Assembly: GCA_018257865.1 (NCBI GenBank)
Contig: JAEUBA010000024.1
Location: 124,001-188,000 of the forward strand
Direction: 5' to 3'
Length of the DNA: 64,000 nt
Origin: Stereocaulon alpinum
Lineage: Eukaryota > Ascomycota > Lecanoromycetes > Lecanorales > Stereocaulaceae
Below are positions 1 to 13,640 of the stretch, piece by piece (within the stretch, counting starts at the first letter, position 1; the number at the start of each line of letters is the position of its first letter). A program made the position numbers and the translations under genes. Under the pieces are notes generated by a model. It was not told the origin of the DNA. It ran no database searches and worked only from the letters and a program-made list of their open reading frames with translations.

Positions 1-689
1 GAAGAATCGGTAGCGAGGTGGGCTTTGAGCTCTATTTTACACCCCTTGAGAGGCCAACATATTTGGGATTTGCAGTAATACGACCACCGTTCTATCCTAC
101 CATGGACTTGTTTTTAGCCAAATTCCAGCATTCTACATCACTACCCATATATGTGCCTACGTACCAAGTTATCTCGCAAGTAAGACCTAAATGCCTTCAG
201 AATTGCATTGTCAACCTCGATGAATACATTGATATCTTCCAGGTAGCCATATTGCTCTGTCTTTAGGACATCCCCTCACCTCCAGTATACATAACTTATC
301 ATTGGTGGACCCCAACATGCATGCTTACCTCATCATTACGCTGTCTAGAACTTGGTATAGATTGGCTTGGCACTGCACGCGTCAATCAGCGCAAAGCTCG
401 GATTGCGCCTTCCTACCTATAACCCATTTCACCTCGACAAGACTCTTGTCCACGATTCTTCGATATTCACATTCTCAGTCACCGGCTTTGAGTCTTTTGA
501 TGATCGACAAAGATTGGATGAACATCTAGTGCATGGTGCCCAAGACCACCAGCATTGACGAACGTTCAGCCTTGGTCTTTGGTTGGAGTGAGCACCCATC
601 GGTGTGGAGCTATCCTCGGCCTCTTGTGAAATCTACTTTAGCGAGTCGTGTAGGTAGTCAGCTGACAGATATTTGCTATATCCTAGATA
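1..689. other. Intergenic, left edge
   Basis: No recognisable gene. Short open frames occur on both strands but none shows a known motif, a signal peptide or convincing splice joins. The right part is presumably the promoter and 5' leader of the ankyrin gene that starts at 690. Confidence 0.5.
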
Positions 690-2683
690 ATGCCTGTGCC
701 TTATGGTTTTGGAGTTGGAGACTTAGTGGCCACTGGTACTCTGGTGTGGAGCATCTATAAGTCATGTCCGGTCTCTCCTATTTGCATTACCGCCCAATAC
801 TGATCATTGATCTGCGCAGGCAAAGGAGCTCCAGAGAGCTTTGGTAACATCAGCGCGGAGGTCTTGTCTTTGCATGCTGTGCTCAAAGAAGCTGAGGAAA
901 CGCTCTTCATACGCCCACTGTCAGCAGTGAGGCAAAGCAGAATTAAGACTATCTTAGATGGTTGCCAAGATGTGCTTACGAATCTGCAAAATCTAGTCTC
1001 ACGGTATCATAGTCTAGGAACCCAAGCCAAACGTACATGGGATAGGGTGAAATGGGGGAATAAAGACATAGCTGAGATCAGGGGTCGACTAGTTTCAAGT
1101 ATTACGTTGTTGGGAGCTTTCATCGCGTAAGAGCATAGTCTCACATCTTATACGATTACACTAATTGAATATCATTCAGTACTTCTCAAGTATCCGTTGA
1201 ACATAAGCTAGACATGTTCATCGAAGAATTCCGTCAAGGAAGGATGGAGGGGTCGGTTATTTCGACACAAACGGTCGAGAGCTTATCAGCCGATGACAAA
1301 GCCATTTGGCGGAACATCCGTAAGGAGCTTGAAGATATAGGCATCACTGTGGCTGCATTCGAGGCCAATCATGATTTCATCTTCAAGTGGTTCGTGGAGG
1401 CGGTAGAAACAGGAGCCTTCGAGGAGCAGATTGGCCAATGCCATGAGCAGAACAATGCTACTTCTGACGAAAGCGAGAGCGGAGAAGACACGAATCCACA
1501 AATCATACAATGTAACAAGGCTCAATCAAACGCACAGACTACTGTTGCTACAGATGCAGATCCCGTACAGCCAGATATCACCCCACCGGACGTATTGATC
1601 CCAGTCCGCGCTGCTCTGCTCGACTCCGCAAACAAAAAGCGTTCACCGAATATGATAGCCCTCTTTTCCGATCTCTCACTTCCAAAGGAACGACTTCTGA
1701 ATGCCACCCGCAAGGGAGAAACTGTCAAAGCCTTCGACATTCTCAATGACGGCGCTTCAAGTCGCCTGCTTGACCATAGGACTCTGGATGCTGCGCTTTT
1801 GGACGCTGCGGGTCATGGAGATAGGATGCTGGTAGAAGAACTGCTCGAGAGAGGTGCTGCTCTCGAGGCGATTCGCGAGGGGAAAACGGTCTTGACAACT
1901 GCCATCGAAGGTCGCCATAGCTCTATGGTAGAGCTTCTCATCGGCAAAGGCATTGATATAAATCGCCGTAGCGGCTACGGTGGCGTTGACTTCGCTTTAC
2001 GAGATGCGCTGATGTGTGAACCAATCCTGCGGATTCTACTTGCTGCAGGAGCAGATACAAGCTTCACGTACAAGCACCAACTGTGGACTGGAGATATCTT
2101 CGCATCTATGACTGAATTTGGTGTCTGTACTATCACGATCTTACATGAAGCTGTCCTTAAAGGTAAGGAGTCGATCATCCGAACCCTGTTGGAATTTGGC
2201 GCCAATGTCGATGCTTGCGCCTCTATCCGTGGTACTGCCCTTATGATTGCTCTGCAGGAGAGGAGACGATCGATTGTCCGTCTATTGATAGACAAAGGTG
2301 CGAATATCAATTTCTGCTTAATCCCCGAATCCTGGCAGACAGGGTTTGAGAAGGATCCATATTGCTACCGGACACTACTTGAAGCCACCGTTTATGGAGG
2401 TAGTACCCTTTGTATCAAGCTTCTGTTCGAGCATGGGGTAGCCACAAATGGGCTTAAGGCATTGAAAGTGGCGGAACACCTAAGACGGAGCAGTAAAATA
2501 CAAACAACAGACACACCGCATGGAAGGAAGAGCCTTCTTTGGGCCCAAAGGGTCGGCGAGTACACGAAAATTGTGCGTATGCTAGCAGAGAGGGATCCGA
2601 GACATCAACGATACTTCCATCAAGACGACGAGGAGCCCGTAATAATGAAAGGGATCAAGCGTATGCTAAAAGACCTGGAATAG
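690..2683 (+). CDS. STAND-like protein: fungal N-terminal helical domain plus ankyrin repeats
   Basis: Three exons are predicted: 690-765, 820-1126 and 1180-2683, giving about 628 residues. Start 690 opens with MPVPYGFGVGDLVATG, a typical opening of fungal NACHT/ankyrin proteins, and has A at -3. Both introns (54 and 53 bp) are GT..AG and keep the frame. The first 130 residues form the helical N-terminal domain common in fungal STAND proteins. A polar linker follows, and from about residue 295 to 580 there are several degenerate ankyrin repeats with signatures such as LVEELLERGA, MVELLIGKG and VRLLIDKGANI. No NACHT or NB-ARC P-loop lies between them, so this is an N-domain/ankyrin form without its own NTPase. 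It lies upstream of and parallel to a true NACHT gene. By family it is an intracellular sensor candidate, possibly for non-self recognition; the ligand is unknown. Confidence 0.8.
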
Positions 2684-4592
2684 CAAGGCTCTGGATACGT
2701 CTCAGTGAGGTTGGCCTCATAGTTCCCAGTGCAGGCCCCCTCATCAAGCAGGATCCTATGTCAATGCGGATGGGAAATGTTATGATGTTATGCTCAAGTG
2801 TCCAGAGCCATTTCTTATGTCCATTCTTAGCTTGAGGTTCTGCAACGTTGTCTTTTGAATGGTCATATGTCAGGTAACGGCCGAATTTTGTCGCGCACGT
2901 GTTGGGAACCCATGCTGGTTGGTCCAGCGAATATTTTCTCGAGTCACGAATCAATACAGCTGAATCACGAAATTCACAAATCTCTCAATGAAAAAGATAG
3001 GCTACTACTTGTGCAGATCTTGCCTGGGCCAGTACGTCCTTTACCTAGCTGATACACAATTTCATCGCTAGTCATATGTAGCTCCTATATTCTTGATAAT
3101 CATCACGGGTCAACAGTAGTGGAACCGTGACACTAGATATCTAGCCACCTATGAGAGTCCCCCAATCATGCCAATGGACGTAATGACCGCTGCCGCCAAA
3201 CCAGAAGATGTTGGTCTGCTAATTATATGTTACGTTGCGTGAGATACATATGAGTCTGCATCAGTAAGATCATGTACATCTTGATCACGGAAGGGCTGGT
3301 CTGTATATTGCGTTATTCGTAACCGAGTACCTACTTTGTTAGGAAGCAATGGCATGCAATCGTCCAAGAGACATCGACTGGGACCTGGAGATAACTCCAA
3401 ATTTGTCACGTACGCACTATCGAGATATGTACAATATACTCGTCATCGCATCTCCGTCAACTCCAGCTATGCCTTATATCTCACATCTTCATCCCCGCCC
3501 TTGCCAGTGATGACCCCAAGACGTCCCTTGCAAAACAACCACATTCCCCATAATCGGCAATGCATCAATAAGCATAGTACGACTTTCCATGCATTGACGC
3601 ACCAAGTATCTGCGGAACGCGATTCTAGTGCGTTCACTCGGAAATCCATACATTGTGTGCGCAATAGAGCTTTCAGCAGGGAAACGAAAACGAAAGACCA
3701 CAGCGCCCAACCCAACAATGACCTCTGCCCATCCGTGTTGCGTTCTTGCATGGTGATCATCCGGAGTAATGTTCGTAGATAGCCAAACCGCCAAAACTTT
3801 GGTATACTATAGCCAAGTACTGGATGTATTATATATGTCACTAAACCGCGAATTGACGAGAAACGTGTTATAGCTTAGGCCTTGTGGAGCGGAAGCGGTT
3901 TAAGGTAGTTAATGTCAAGGTCCAGCTGCAATGGCGTGGGATAGAGTCAGCCAAAGCTACTTTTCGAAGAGACTCGTTCTCCATTGATGAAATTCAGGGA
4001 TGATGCATATTAGATATAGTCCATCCCTCGATCACGAGCGAGGCATTGTCACGCCGAATTAGCGGCTTGGTATTTTGCGGCTGAGACACGCCGCAGGGCG
4101 ATGTGGTAGAGTCCTGAATGTATTTCCATCACCCTCACCATGTGTGAACGTATCCGATAATGATGATGACTATACGTAGACAACTCGATGCCTCGAGAAG
4201 ACTCTCGATAGCCTTAAAGTACTACGGTTGACGCCATTCCGTTGCGTTCTACTAAGAGCACCTTGTCGGGTGCAACTACCGCAGCATTTAAGTCAGCGAC
4301 TACTTCAATTATGTTGGACTCGGCTACATTACGAGGCGCCATCGGTGCCTGTCAGATGATTCCCTGTTTGAAGTCATGCTAAGTGGATCCGGTCTTTCAT
4401 TAGGCTACCTTACGTGTTTGAAATCGCATACGCCCTGCATATACTGCGCCTTGCGCCCAAGTTTGGGTTACCACATACGTTGCCCGCTGTCTGTCTCCTC
4501 CAAATCACTGGAACAACTTTTTACTTTATATCCTTACTCCTGTTCCAGTCGTGGAGTATTCGCTTCTTCCTGCTAGATGAAGTCGGCAAAAG
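2684..4592. other. Intergenic between the two STAND genes
   Basis: About 1.9 kb with no gene I can support. The longest open frames (around 3336-3841, both strands) overlap one another and show no family motif. The stretch before 4593 presumably holds the promoter of the NACHT gene. Confidence 0.45.
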
Positions 4593-7500
4593 ATGGCGCT
4601 TGAGACCTTGGCAGCTTTGGGTGTTGCCAGCAATATCGTCCAATTCATCGAGTTTGGCTGTAGACTCTTCTCCGAAAGTCGTGAACTGTACAAATCATCT
4701 AAGACATTGGTGGCAGAACATGTAGAGCTTGAGGCAATTGCTAGCTCACTAACGCGCCTGAGTGACAACTTGCTTCTAACACATGGGTATAATCAGCTAC
4801 CACCAGACGACTCAGACCTCATAGCACTCGCTAAGAGCTGTAAGGAAATCGCAAACGAATTGCTGACTGCTCTGGATCAGCTCAAAGCCAAAGGTTCGCG
4901 AGGGAAATGGAAATGCTTTCGCATAGCTCTGACGAAAGTATGGAAATCGGACATGATTGGCAACATCTCAAGACGACTGCATTTGGCCAGTAGTCAGCTG
5001 ACGACCTGTCTAATCAGAATCCTCAAGTATGGCAAGGTCTCCGTGACGGTTCAAACAGTGTGCTAATTGGGTCCTGCAGTACGAAGCAATCGAGCGTACT
5101 ATTATCCCTCCAACAACTCTTTGAGGCCAACCAATCAAATGCTGGAAGCTTGACACAGACCACTCAAGCCAGTCTCCGCATATTGCAAGACCTCCAGGAA
5201 TTACTTCCGCAGTACACTGACAACGAGGAGCGTGAGGAGCGTCGAGATCAAATTCAAGTCCAGCACTTAGAAGAAATTTCTTCGAAGCTGAGCATTCTGA
5301 TCGAGGGAGGGCAAGCTTCCAAGCTCGCAGGGGATCGTATACTTCAAACTTTGGATTACAAGAGAATGACAGCGCGGTACGAGAAGATCGTCGACTCACA
5401 CAAGGAAACCTTCGAGTGGCTGCTTCACCGTCCTTCTCAGTGTCTCAAATTCGTATCAACTCATAACTTCGTTGACTGGCTCACACATGGTGAATCTATA
5501 TTCTGGATTGCCGGCAAGGCGGGCTCTGGCAAGTCAACGCTAATGAAGTTCCTCGTCGAACATGCCGGAACAGAGCAAGCGCTCAGAGAGTGGGCGGGCG
5601 GAAAGGACCTTGTCATTGGAAGCTTTTACTTTTGGCATGCGGGAACAGACCTCCAGAAAACGCAAGAAGGCCTGCTTCGGTCGCTGCTCCATAATGTTCT
5701 AAGCCAATGTCGATATTTGATGCCACTCATCGTGCCTAAACGATCGGAGGAATGCTTTCGTACTGATTACACGCATGGAGATTGGAATCGCACTGAACTT
5801 CTCGGTGCCTTCGCTGAGCTTTCGAAGCAGTCCAGTCTCACTGGAAAGCTCTGCTTTTTCATAGATGGACTAGACGAGTATGATGGTGATCATGAAGAGC
5901 TAATCTCTCTGATTCGAAGTTTGACACAGTCCAAAGACATCAAAATCTGCGCTTCTAGTCGTCCTTGGAATGTGTTCGAAGCGGCTTTCGGAAGGGGAAC
6001 CCACCCAGCGATCCGCCTCGAAGATCTGACACGGAAAGATATCAGACTCTATGTAAACGGAACCTTGGAAAACCATAGCCTCTTCTATCAGCTTAGGGTC
6101 AAGGAGAAGGAAGGCTGTATCGATCTGGTCAATGAAATTGTTGATAAAGCCTGTGGCGTTTTCCTATGGGTCGTTCTTGTCGTCCGCTCTCTCATACAGG
6201 GTCTCACCAATGCCGATCGGATTGTTGACCTTCAACGTAGACTTCGGTACCTCCCTGCCGACCTACAGACTTACTTCAAACACATGCTGGGAACGATTGA
6301 AACCTTCTACGAACGACAGACTGCGCAGACCTTCGAAATAGCTCTCCACGCCCTGGAGCCATTGAGTCTGATGACTTACGTCATGTTGGATGAATTGGAT
6401 CAAGACCCGGATTACGCACGGAATCTTGAAATTCTCAGGATGAAGAAGGAAGACGTCAAATCCAAGCAGAGCGACATGAAAAGAAGGATCAATGCTCGCT
6501 GCATGGACCTGTTAGAGGTAGTCCCTACGGGGAGGTCAAGGATAGAGTCATCGAGTAGTAAAATTCCCATGACCATGCCAGAGCTTCGAGGTCATGATGT
6601 TGACGAGGTTGGGCTTCCAGGCGTTGATGACGTCGAGATCCGGGAGGTCCATATTGCTCTAGAGCACGGCCCAGCACAATCAGGCAATGTTAGTTACCAC
6701 AAGACGTTTCATAAAGCATACTTGGCTTCGCACAATGCTCTGGAGTACGAGGTCGACTTCCTACACCGCACAGTGAGAGACTTCTTCCGGCTCCGAGAGA
6801 CACAGAGTTGGATAGCAGACCATATCCCACCCGCTTTTAGTCCCGAAAGTTTGCTCTGCAACGCAATGCTTGCCCAAATCAAGGTCTTGCCTTTCGGAGT
6901 AGAAGATCTGACTCAGGACGGAAGGCTCTCTGCTTTGTTGGACAACATGATGTCCTACGCCCATGAAATCGAGTTGAGATTTGAAACACCGGCGACTTCG
7001 TTACTTGACAGTCTCTCGTGTGTTATGGCGTCCCATAATAAAGCGTTGCCAGCTCAATTGCCCAAGAATGTACCAAAAGATGGCCTACTTGCGCAATTGC
7101 GCCGCTCGTTCCTTGGCTTCGCAGTCCAGAGAAACCTTCAGCTTTACGTTGCAGAAAAGTTGGACGACCGGTCAATGCAAGCGGTGTGGGACGATTCACC
7201 TCTGATTCTTGGCGTCTTAAAGTCATTCATTTCACAAGAGTCAAGGGTGACATCTGCCGCAACGTGGGAAATGGTATATCTTTTAATTCGCAAAGGCGTG
7301 TGTTTAGGTAGGAACGATATTAGTTGGCCCACAGTCTTCCAGGACTTCTCGCATGGGTGGCTTACTCAGACTTCAACATCTTTCCATGAGGAAACTTTCC
7401 AGCTTGAAGCTCTCAATCAATTCTTGATGGCCAGAGAAGATGTCACAGAGGCCCTGGGGACACTGAAATGGGCTGATATCGTACTCACTCCCGTTCGAGG

Positions 7501-8068
7501 AGAGTGGTCTGATGCAGCCGCCACTTCGTTCCAAGAAGCACTAAGCATGGCCGTCGTGTTATTCCTGGAAACGGGACCGAATCCAAATACATACTACAGG
7601 GGCCTTTCACTGTGGGGCCACTTTCTTAGAAGTATTCGGTTTTGCGGATCGTCATTTAATTGGAGCTCGAGTACTCGCGTATTGAAAGTCATCAGAGCCT
7701 TTCTACGGCATGGTGCCGATGTTGGTATAATTGTCTGGAAACCGCCGCCAGATGACGAGGAACCACTGTGGGTCTCGACCACCTCAGGGCGGGAAATGAA
7801 TGACTGTGAAATTGCTCTTGATGTCAAAGATATATTAACAACCGTTCTCCGAGAACATCGCTTCGCAGACATGGGCTCAGAATTGAACGCAATGTTCGCA
7901 GAGAAACACCAAAGACAGCAGAGACTGCTTGCATACAGGGCAACGAAACCTTCTTCAACCCAGACGGAGGATTCAGAGAAGGCTCTTAAGCGTTCTGCGA
8001 CGGAAGCAGACACCTTCGACTCTGAATCTGACGAGATTACCCCTTTCAAGCGCTTCAAAGGATCGTAG
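4593..8068 (+). CDS. NACHT-domain STAND NTPase
   Basis: Two exons, 4593-5026 and 5080-8068, are joined through a 53-bp GT..AG intron and give about 1140 residues. The joint restores the usual LNTKQSS stretch of this family. The order is: a helical N-terminal domain (residues 1-145, starting MALETLAALGVASNIVQF), a coiled linker, and an NACHT NTPase with Walker A GKAGSGKST near residue 290, Walker B LCFFIDGLDEYDGD near 402 and the sensor-like stretch ICASSRPW. A long C-terminal region then contains LHRTVRDFF, typical of the helical module after fungal NACHT domains (DUF7791-like). There are no WD, TPR or ankyrin repeats, and the last 60 residues are charged. Members of this class oligomerise on ligand binding and can trigger incompatibility-type cell death. 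That role is family knowledge, not shown here. Confidence 0.85.
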
Positions 8069-8887
8069 GACTCGTCTACACCATTTTTCAAGAAACAATG
8101 CGAGCTATGCAGAGAATACCACTGTACAGCACCCTTACCCAAGTCTCAATACTCATTACCCTCGGATACTGTAGCCACTTTACATCATTCGGCGATCATC
8201 TATGGAATACATATCATAAAAATTAGTAAAAGGCCCTTCACATAGCGAACAGCGCCTTTCTACATCAATGACTTTGGAGCTGCTCATGGTGTGCAAGACA
8301 TATTTATACCTCATATCCGTTCAATTGCCACCATGCTGCCTCGTTATCTTAGCGAAGAACATGAAATTCCCTCTCCTCCGGAACAATCTAAACATACAGC
8401 ACCACCACGAATCTTCTTGACCCTATTGTTCATAAGATCTGAAAAAGCATTTTCCGAGTCCGATTGTTCTCGATCATTCAGGTTTAGTATTCTTGCCGTG
8501 AGTACTGCGACGCGCAGGTACCGAACCATCCAGCATTTGAAAGGAGGTGCATGACTATCGAGGGGATGAGGCTGCTAAAGCGACAGGGTCTCTGGAGAAA
8601 GTGGGACACTTCGAGCCCAATTTGCGGTCAGCAGCATGACTGCACGGATGATGTGATGATAACGAAAGGGACAAGGGATTTCTTTGGGGCTTTATAGAAG
8701 CAATTCTGGATTTTTGCTCCACTTCAATACCACGCTTATTCGGAGGTGGGTAAATGTAGTGTCAGATGCCACTTTGTCATTGAATCGTACACGCAGCCAC
8801 ATTCATTGAACCTTACTATGAGATGGCATGGACATAAACATAAGTATTCCAAGGCTAAAACGCTCCAAGAGGTATTGTATACAAGGC
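8069..8887. other. Intergenic, convergent 3' ends
   Basis: This lies between the end of the NACHT gene (+) and the end of the GRAM/VASt gene (-). Only 3' flanks are expected, and no gene or RNA is recognisable. Confidence 0.5.
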
Positions 8888-11800
8888 TCACGACTCCGTC
8901 TCACCACCACCATCCCTGACCCCATCCATGGCCGCCTTTACCCCACTACCCTCCTCGCTTTTCTCTTGCGCCTCTTTCCCTTCTTGAACGGCCCGCTTCA
9001 AGACACCTAGCCTCTCTTCCGTAACCCTGATAGCCTCATCGACTTCCCTTTCACTCATCTTCACATTTCGCAAAGCTGTCCCTTGACCTTTCAAGCTTTT
9101 CTCTCTCGCCTTCCTTGCTTTCGCGATCGCTTCTCGATCATCGCTGCTTGGATACGACACGCCTTGCATACCGACCCTTTCCTCAAGCCAATCCCAAAGA
9201 TCGCTCTCTTCCCTTCGCCAGATCTCTTCATAGGCCGCTATACGCTGCGAGCTTGGCATCATACCGGGATACGTCAGCGAATTCGATGAAGCGGCCTTAG
9301 GACCGCGCAGATAATTGAACATGATAACAAAGAGAAGGAACCCGATGACCAGGTTCGCGCTAATAAAAGGACTGAAGATATCAATCACAGGACCAAGGAT
9401 ACCATGCAACGGCTCGAAAAGTCCCCATGAAGGATCCTGTGCCTGGGTACGCGGCGTGGCCTTTTCGGATACTGGAGATTTGATGGAGGGACTTGTGTCG
9501 CCCTTTTTCCGCTTGCCTTTGCCCTTCGGTTTCGAGCCAATGGTGCCGACGCGAGGGCGGGATGTCACGCCTGCTTTGAGGGCCTTCACTAGATCGTTGC
9601 AATAGGTTGTCTGGCCGTCTGCTGCGCCTTTTTCTATGGGTCCTGGAAGTTCCGTTAATGTATTTTGTGAGGATAGGAATTGAGTGTGTAATTACCTTTC
9701 AGCCAACTTTTACCTGTCCATTCAATCGTGAAGTGGATAATGATTCTCGTCGCATTACCAGGCGCCCACATGAAGCAGAAGTGCGTCTTTGTGACAAAAA
9801 CGTTGCCACTGGGCACATCAGGCGTCTGAGTACTTTGGGTGACGCAGATGGCCTTTTCATAGTCCATGGAATCCAAATTGTCAGTGACGACACATTTTGT
9901 CGATTTAGGACCTATTGAGGCATAGAGCGGCTTGATGTAGGAGAAGTTGCGAGTCTTGTTCTCTTCAGAAAGAGCCTTCTTGGCATCCTCCAGCTGCAGA
10001 TCCGTCACTTTGATCTCGTCCAAAAGCCACTTAGCCATGAAGCCACCAGAAGCGGGACCGAAGACCATGGAGTAGACTTTGCCGAGTGGAGCTGGGATGA
10101 TATCATCTTTGAGGAATTTGTCAAGATGAGTATCTCCGTCGCTGCACTCTGTCGGCGCATGCGTTGCTGGACCCGGGAAGTCTTGGCTTGCAGCACTTGC
10201 AGCTGCAGCTCTCTCGCTTCCCTTTGCTTCACTAACCGTGGGTCCTGTACTGGCCGCAGCTCCTGCGGCAATACCCATCGCGGAGGCTTTACGGGTGGGT
10301 TGCTGGTCAGGGGCAAGTTCACTGCCGGCAATGCTACCTTCTGGCACCTCAGTAAAACTGCCAGTCCCTTCATCTTCTTCCTCATCTTCATCGTAGATCT
10401 CTTCCTCATCCTCAGTTGTATCGCTAGCTCCGTCACTACCACTTGGATCTGCCTTCTCAGTCTTGTCGCCTGTACCACCTTGGTCGAGGCGTACGCCGTT
10501 CAGTGAGCTCTTTAATGATGGATGGTTGACTTTCCAGATACCGATTATCAAATCATATGTAGCTTCTCGACTAAGCAGACTGCGGAACGTATGCCTTGCA
10601 TGTAAGGTTTGTATAGCGATGGCATTGGGGAAAACCATTGCTGTACTCTCTTTCTCAACCGATACAATCTCGTCGAAGCTGATGATCAATGTCGTGACCC
10701 AGCCAAGGATATTACTGGAAAAACATATATGCCCTTCTGAGATATATATCCTTCCAGCCAAGATGATATCCCGTTGCAAAGCGCAGCTGTAATCTTCAAT
10801 TAAGTAGTCATCTTCAGGGACAGTGCGAAATAGATTATGAAACTCGCGATTACGCTTCTTAGTAGCCACAGCAAAGCCAGTCAGCTTGGGAGTACCACCC
10901 GAGGAAGATGGGTTCGCTATTGCAGCGTTTCCCGACGCAATGGCAGCAGCAATGGTACCGCCTGTGGCAGAAGAGCTATTCCGATGTCTCTTAGTGATCT
11001 TTTCAACGCGACTGCGAACGCTTCCGCTACGACGAATGCCCTGGTTTCCTTCATATAGGCTGCCATTGGGAGGGGTCTTTTCACCAGTCATGATGCTGGC
11101 TTCGTAGGTCGACCTTGGCGTCATAACGGGTGCAAGATCTTCAGCGACTGGTGTGGATGTGTTATCCTGTATAGACTTCTCAGTGTAAGCAGCCGATACC
11201 GCACGCGCAGCAGACACATCTTCAGCACGTGCAGCGGCTTCTTCCCGCAGAACCAAATTTCCATTATCACCATTCTCGGACGAGCCATTAAGAAGTGTGG
11301 TGGTAGAATTGTTTTGGGGAGAACCGGTGCCAATGCCCAGATGGCTAAGGCTCAAGTCGCCCATGCCTAAGGTATCAATAGCGGACTTCTTTTCTTGACT
11401 TGGTGGCCGATCATCAGCCTCAGCCACAGTTCCCATGGCACCGTCCAAGTCTTGTTTCTCTTCCATCACAGCCTCTTGCGTCGAGCTTCGAGAGCGTGTT
11501 TGGTTGTTGTTTGCAATGGTATTGCTCAGTTGATTTGCTGCATTTTGAGCAGCAGAGAAGACAGACGAAAAGAAACCTGCCCCACCGGGCAAGCCCTGTG
11601 CGCCCGGAGTGCGGGCTCCCGGTGTCTTTCCCTCTTCTATTGTAGGCGTCAGGGGAGCAGACATGACATTGGAGAGCTTGCTTGGTGGCTGTGTTGCCGA
11701 GTCGGACCTCACGCGCCGGTGAGAGATCATATTGCCAGAGGGGGATGTGATGGTGTTGGCATTTGTTCCTGCCGAGCTGAAAGCCTTCTTGTTGAACGAT

Positions 11801-13166
11801 GGACTATTGGGGGAGGCGGGAGGTGCGTCCGTTGGGGTCGGGGGTGTGACATGGGTTTCTGGAGCTTCGAACGAGGCACTTGAAGGGGTGCTCGGAGCAG
11901 TAACAATGGTAGGAATGTCCCGCATGCTGGTAGTAGGGCTTTTTGGGTTGGACTCGAATGATTGGACACTTTCGGACGCCTTCGCGGGTCTCCCCAGGCT
12001 GACGCTGCCCCACTTGTCTTTCTTGAACAACGCACCAAGAGCGTTCCCATCCGTAGACTTCGCCGATGCGCGATCCGGACTCTTTGGCGGACTTATGTCC
12101 TTCCTCTTAGATCCCATAGTAAAGACATCCTTGATCTTGGCGCCTGGCGAAACCCCCCGCCTTCTGTTGCCGTCTACGGCGCTAAGAGATCTCCCTCCCT
12201 CTCTAGTATCCATTGTAGCTGCATGCTGGGGTGCCAGATCCGAGGTAGAGGACTGCGTACTGTCGGTTGGCGGGAAGATTTTGGATTTCTGATATGGCGG
12301 GTTTTGGAAGGTGGGGCCGTCTAGCTGGAGACTACTAGGGGTATCGGCGGGGGCCTTGGTTTTGAATAGAGGCGAAGAGGAGGTAAGATAATCGATATGG
12401 GAAGGATGGCTTAGAACAGGAGGTCTGCTAGGTGACACAACTGGTCTGTGTTCGATTAGTAAAAAGGTATTTAGAATATGCGCAACAAGCGGTCAAGCAC
12501 GTCTCATGTGTTGTGGAAGAAGCAATTCAGTCAATCATGATTGAAGCCATATTGACAAAGCTGTAGAGTTGTAGGTCATCCTTCAGCCTGAAACGTGGCT
12601 ACGGCAGAGCAGCGAAGGCTGAATCCTGCGGGTTTCGGAGGCGCGAGGCTCGCCGAAAAAGGCTTGGCATGCTAATTGACGAACAAGAAGGGTGGGTCAA
12701 CTTACGATTCAGTGTCAGACTCCACCGTGAGCAAACTTCCTCCATCTTCTCCCAACGTCGTTCTACTCCCATTGCCTGGTTGTAGACTTGATCCTGCCGC
12801 TGTTGCGGTCTGGTCATCCGCGCTGCGCCCTCTACCCTCCGCCAGCTCCTGTTGTAGCTGCTCCGCCTCCTCGCGCTTCTTCCTCTTCTTCTTGACGCGG
12901 CCTGGTATCAGCTTCGACAGATTGCTGGGCCCAGGAGGCAGTGCATCGTCTGCACTGGTTCTTCCACTGTCGCGCGTTCTGTCGATTAAGGAGTCCACTG
13001 AGCTCCTGAGCCCACCGCGCTCGCTTTCATCTGAGCCATTGAGGGAGGTTGTGGAAATGTCGTCCTTGCGCCCTAGGCGGGCTTTGGCAATGACACCCTT
13101 GAAGCCCTTGGAGGATGGTGCTGAGTTGGAAGGTGCTGGAGAACTCTCCTTGTTTGCACCGTCCAT
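8888..13166 (-). CDS. GRAM/VASt sterol-transfer protein (Ysp2/Lam family)
   Basis: On the minus strand the exons are 13166-12706, 12445-9696 and 9642-8888 (introns 260 and 53 bp), giving about 1321 residues. The start at 13166 (MDGANKESSPAP) is the first ATG of the frame. A long, Ser/Pro-rich disordered N-terminus with RVKKKRKK and Asp/Glu patches precedes a GRAM domain at about 685-800 (from NREFHNLFRTVPEDD). An acidic linker follows, then a VASt (StART-like) domain at about 927-1095 (opening LDKFLKDDIIPAPLGKVYSMVFG), a single membrane helix at about 1163-1182 and a charged C-terminal tail. This order and length match yeast Ysp2/Lam4, ER-anchored proteins at ER-plasma-membrane contact sites that move sterols between the membranes. 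The 260-bp first intron is long for this window. The gene converges with the NACHT gene and shares its strand with the secreted-protein gene at 14194. Confidence 0.88.
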
Positions 13167-13640
13167 GAAGGCTGCTTGCTTCAAATTCGTTTAGGGTGAT
13201 AAGGGTAGTTGCAATGGAGTCATGGTGTATGAGTGTACGAGAGACACCCTCTAGGTGCGTTGAAATGAGCGGCAGTACGATGTAAAGTAGGGAGTGCACG
13301 CTGATGGGTGCAACAATGACGAAGAGCGTACTCGTAAACCTGGTCTCAATGTCTTGGCGCAGATCGATTGACGCGCTTGTCAGATCAACGACAGCTAGAC
13401 AGAGCCGTAACCAACTTTAGGATACACCATCATCACCAGTACACAGACATTGTTTGAGGAGGGAGCACTGTGTCTTCAGACTAACATGATGCTACTAAAC
13501 GATCTAAAATGAACGTCATGATCTCTGGCAAGCTGCGCAACAGGCCATGACCAAAATCGACTTTCAAGAAAACGCTCGCCTTCGAGCCTATTATGCTCGG
13601 CAAATCTTCAGACACCCCTCGTTGGTCTAATATTGCTTTA
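13167..13640. other. Intergenic, promoter of the GRAM/VASt gene
   Basis: No coding signal. As it lies upstream of the minus-strand start at 13166, it should hold that gene's promoter and 5' leader, plus the 3' flank of the secreted-protein gene. Confidence 0.4.

Noticed and set aside
7594..8142. 182-codon minus-strand frame
   Set aside because: It is antisense to the 3' end of the NACHT gene and contains no recognisable domain.
11727..12324. Several frames of 100-186 codons opposite the GRAM/VASt gene
   Set aside because: They are antisense to a Ser/Pro-rich disordered region, which readily gives spurious open frames.
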